The notes under the pieces were generated by a model. It was not told where the DNA came from. It saw nothing but the letters and a program-made list of their open reading frames with translations, and made no database searches. From positions 62,001 to 126,000 of the forward strand of contig SZOZ01000011.1 in NCBI GenBank assembly GCA_030263455.1: 64,000 bases of DNA, in the 5' to 3' direction. This stretch comes from Synechococcales cyanobacterium CNB. GTDB lineage: Bacteria; Planctomycetota; Phycisphaerae; Phycisphaerales; UBA1924. Both the position numbers and the translations under genes were made by a program. Below, piece by piece: positions 63,031-64,000 of this stretch (position 1 is the stretch's first letter; each line of letters starts with the position of its first letter).

Positions 63031-63513
63031 TCACCTCATCAACGCGAGCAGTGCGAGTGCGCCGAAGCCTACGAGCATCAGCGTGTTGTCCTGGCGAGCC
63101 GGCTGCGCCGCCGGCTGCATCGGGGGCAGCATCGTCGCCACCTGGCCCGCGGCTACGGGGAGTTGGCCGGGGAGAAGGCTCCGGATCGCGGGGCCGACGA
63201 CGGGGATGGCACCGGCCGCCGCGCCCGCCGCCGCGACCGCCATCGGCCGCAGCGCGTTCTTGATGTTCTTGAAGAGGTTCGAGAACAGCCCTTCAAGCTG
63301 CTCATCGTCGCCGGCCAGGCCGTTGAGTCCGCGCATGCGCATGTAGCGGTACAGCGCCACGACGTTATCCGCGGGCATGGCCGCGAGGATGCGGCGCTGC
63401 TCGGCGTCGGGCAGGTTGACCAGGGCGGCCGGGCTGATCGGCGCAGCGCCGAGGCCGCGGACACCGCGGCCGCAGACGCGCCGAACACACTTGCAGCGCC
63501 CCAGGTCGGTCAT
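63031..63513 (-). CDS. predicted membrane-associated protein with GAAAGAI helix
   Basis: 160 residues. N-terminal Cys/Arg-rich segment (MTDLGRCKCVRRVCGRG), a helical middle (LPDAEQRRILAAMPADN and LEGLFSNLFKNIKNALRP), an amphipathic Ala/Gly helix (AVAAAGAAAGAIPVVGPAIR), and a C-terminal hydrophobic helix (LMLVGFGALALLALMR). Such peptides can perforate or line membranes, as expected of an internal-membrane phage or a lysis factor. ATGA overlap with the gene upstream. Confidence 0.52.
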   Translation of the reverse strand: MTDLGRCKCVRRVCGRGVRGLGAAPISPAALVNLPDAEQRRILAAMPADNVVALYRYMRMRGLNGLAGDDEQLEGLFSNLFKNIKNALRPMAVAAAGAAAGAIPVVGPAIRSLLPGQLPVAAGQVATMLPPMQPAAQPARQDNTLMLVGFGALALLALMR

Positions 63514-63758
63514 CGCGCCCGCTCCAGCAGAGCGGCCTCCAGCGCGGCGACGCGCTGGCGGAGCTTGAGCGCCTCGCCCTTCCAGTACCCCATTGAGCGG
63601 CGCATGTGCTGGTACTTCCGCACCATCTTCGCGGCCGGTGAGCCGGGCTGGAACGTGACGCCCTGGAGGCCGTTGGATCGGCCCAGGCCGTCGAGCTCGC
63701 CGCTCTCGTCCTCGCCGAGTCCGTTCAGGATGTCCGACGCCTCATCGCGCGTGAGCAT
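63510..63758 (-). CDS. small coiled-coil protein
   Basis: 82 residues. N-terminal acidic LTRDEASDILNGLGEDESGELDG, middle basic, C-terminal heptad pattern (LKLRQRVAALEAALLERAR) suggesting a coiled coil. GGAGG precedes the ATG. Function unknown. Confidence 0.5.
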   Translation of the reverse strand: MLTRDEASDILNGLGEDESGELDGLGRSNGLQGVTFQPGSPAAKMVRKYQHMRRSMGYWKGEALKLRQRVAALEAALLERAR

Positions 63759-63760
63759 GG

Positions 63761-63919
63761 TCAATCCTCCAGGCCGATCTTGCGGAGAATGCGGCCCAGC
63801 GCACGCTCCATCGTCTTCAGCCGTTCGTCGTGTCTGCCGAGCTGGACGGCGTTGGCGACCGCCGCGGCGACGCCCGCCGCTATGACGATGACGTTGACGC
63901 CGATGAGCAGGTCCTGCAT
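63761..63919 (-). CDS. 52-residue single-pass membrane protein
   Basis: Starts MQDLLIGVNVIVIAAGVAAA: one N-terminal membrane helix (about 4-24), then a charged helical tail (GRHDERLKTMERALGRILRK). The layout resembles small phage membrane proteins such as XhlA-type lysis accessories or minor coat proteins; neither can be confirmed. ATG overlaps the upstream stop (TGATG). Confidence 0.5.
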   Translation of the reverse strand: MQDLLIGVNVIVIAAGVAAAVANAVQLGRHDERLKTMERALGRILRKIGLED

Positions 63920-64000
63920 CACGACTTCGCCTTGGTGCTCGCCTCATCCCAGGCCGCGTCCGCGGCGCGGTGGACGCGCGCTCGGGCGGTCCACCCCCCC
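63919..64000 (-). CDS. C-terminal fragment of a further element gene
   Basis: Open from the window edge to a TGA that overlaps the next ATG. The visible end reads WTARARVHRAADAAWDEASTKAKS. Too short to identify; overlap style matches the rest of the operon. Confidence 0.4.
   Translation of the reverse strand, partial: GGWTARARVHRAADAAWDEASTKAKS

Larger units (their letters stand above)
56856..64000. mobile_element. putative dif-integrated prophage / viral element, left part
   Basis: Starts at a dif-like site and runs past the window end. Thirteen of the fourteen genes lie on the minus strand and mostly overlap by 1-4 bases. They encode membrane proteins, basic proteins, beta-rich proteins and a lectin-domain protein. 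No metabolic genes occur, and 9-10-base G/C homopolymers appear only here. The gene style changes sharply from the chromosome on the left. The right attachment site, integrase (if any), packaging ATPase and replication genes would lie outside the window. Confidence 0.7.

Overview
High-GC bacterial DNA, most likely from a planctomycete of the Phycisphaerae type. The lineage is inferred, not proven, from several co-occurring traits: a prepilin with an H-X9-DG tail, a PEP-CTERM-like secreted protein, a type III glutamine synthetase, a fused SecDF, a CTP synthase with a long N-terminal extension, and many short genes with no Shine-Dalgarno sequence. About 56.8 kb is ordinary chromosome. The last 7.1 kb looks like the left part of an integrated viral element.

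Layout. 1-4 kb: a minus-strand cluster of prepilin, membrane histidine kinase, NtrC-type sigma-54 activator and a secreted protein cut by the window edge, then tRNA-Ile2(CAT). 4.2-15.4 kb: metabolism and processing, with glutamine synthetase III, trpA, a secreted subtilase, methionine aminopeptidase, a lipid-kinase-like protein, two histidine-degradation genes and guaA. 15.5-17.5 kb: a coupled HEAT lipoprotein, RsbW-like ATPase, STAS protein and MlaE permease. 17.5-30 kb: pyrG, two tandem M1 aminopeptidases, ribH-nusB-ftsY, a UbiA-family prenyltransferase, a glycosyltransferase and panC. 30-44.6 kb: PilZ, gcvT, cysteine desulfurase, phoU, eno, two intramembrane proteases, the tgt-yajC-secDF export cluster, a LysM protein and an FAD oxidoreductase. 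44.6-56.8 kb: sugar-nucleotide and redox enzymes, a GNAT enzyme resembling AAC(6'), thpR, a sirtuin, an S10 carboxypeptidase, a QueC relative lacking its PP-loop, proS, a DUF2156-GNAT fusion and a small membrane protein.

At 56856-56883 there is a dif-like XerCD site in the 11-6-11 arrangement, with a near-canonical XerD arm (10 of 11 bases as in E. coli). From there to the right edge lies a compact, almost entirely minus-strand set of overlapping genes. They encode small membrane proteins, arginine-rich proteins, three beta-rich proteins and one protein with a lectin-like C-terminal domain. No portal, large terminase, tape measure or tail gene is seen. My reading is a prophage integrated at dif by the host XerCD (an IMEX) that encodes a tailless, possibly membrane-containing virion. 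The leftmost gene of the element reads straight through the recombination site into chromosomal DNA.

A second genome-wide pattern concerns gene starts. At least sixteen first-in-operon genes have a TANNNT hexamer 5-9 bases before the start codon. This is the spacing expected if transcription begins at the start codon (leaderless mRNA). Genes inside operons instead use GGAGG-like ribosome binding sites or ATGA, GTGA and TGATG overlaps.
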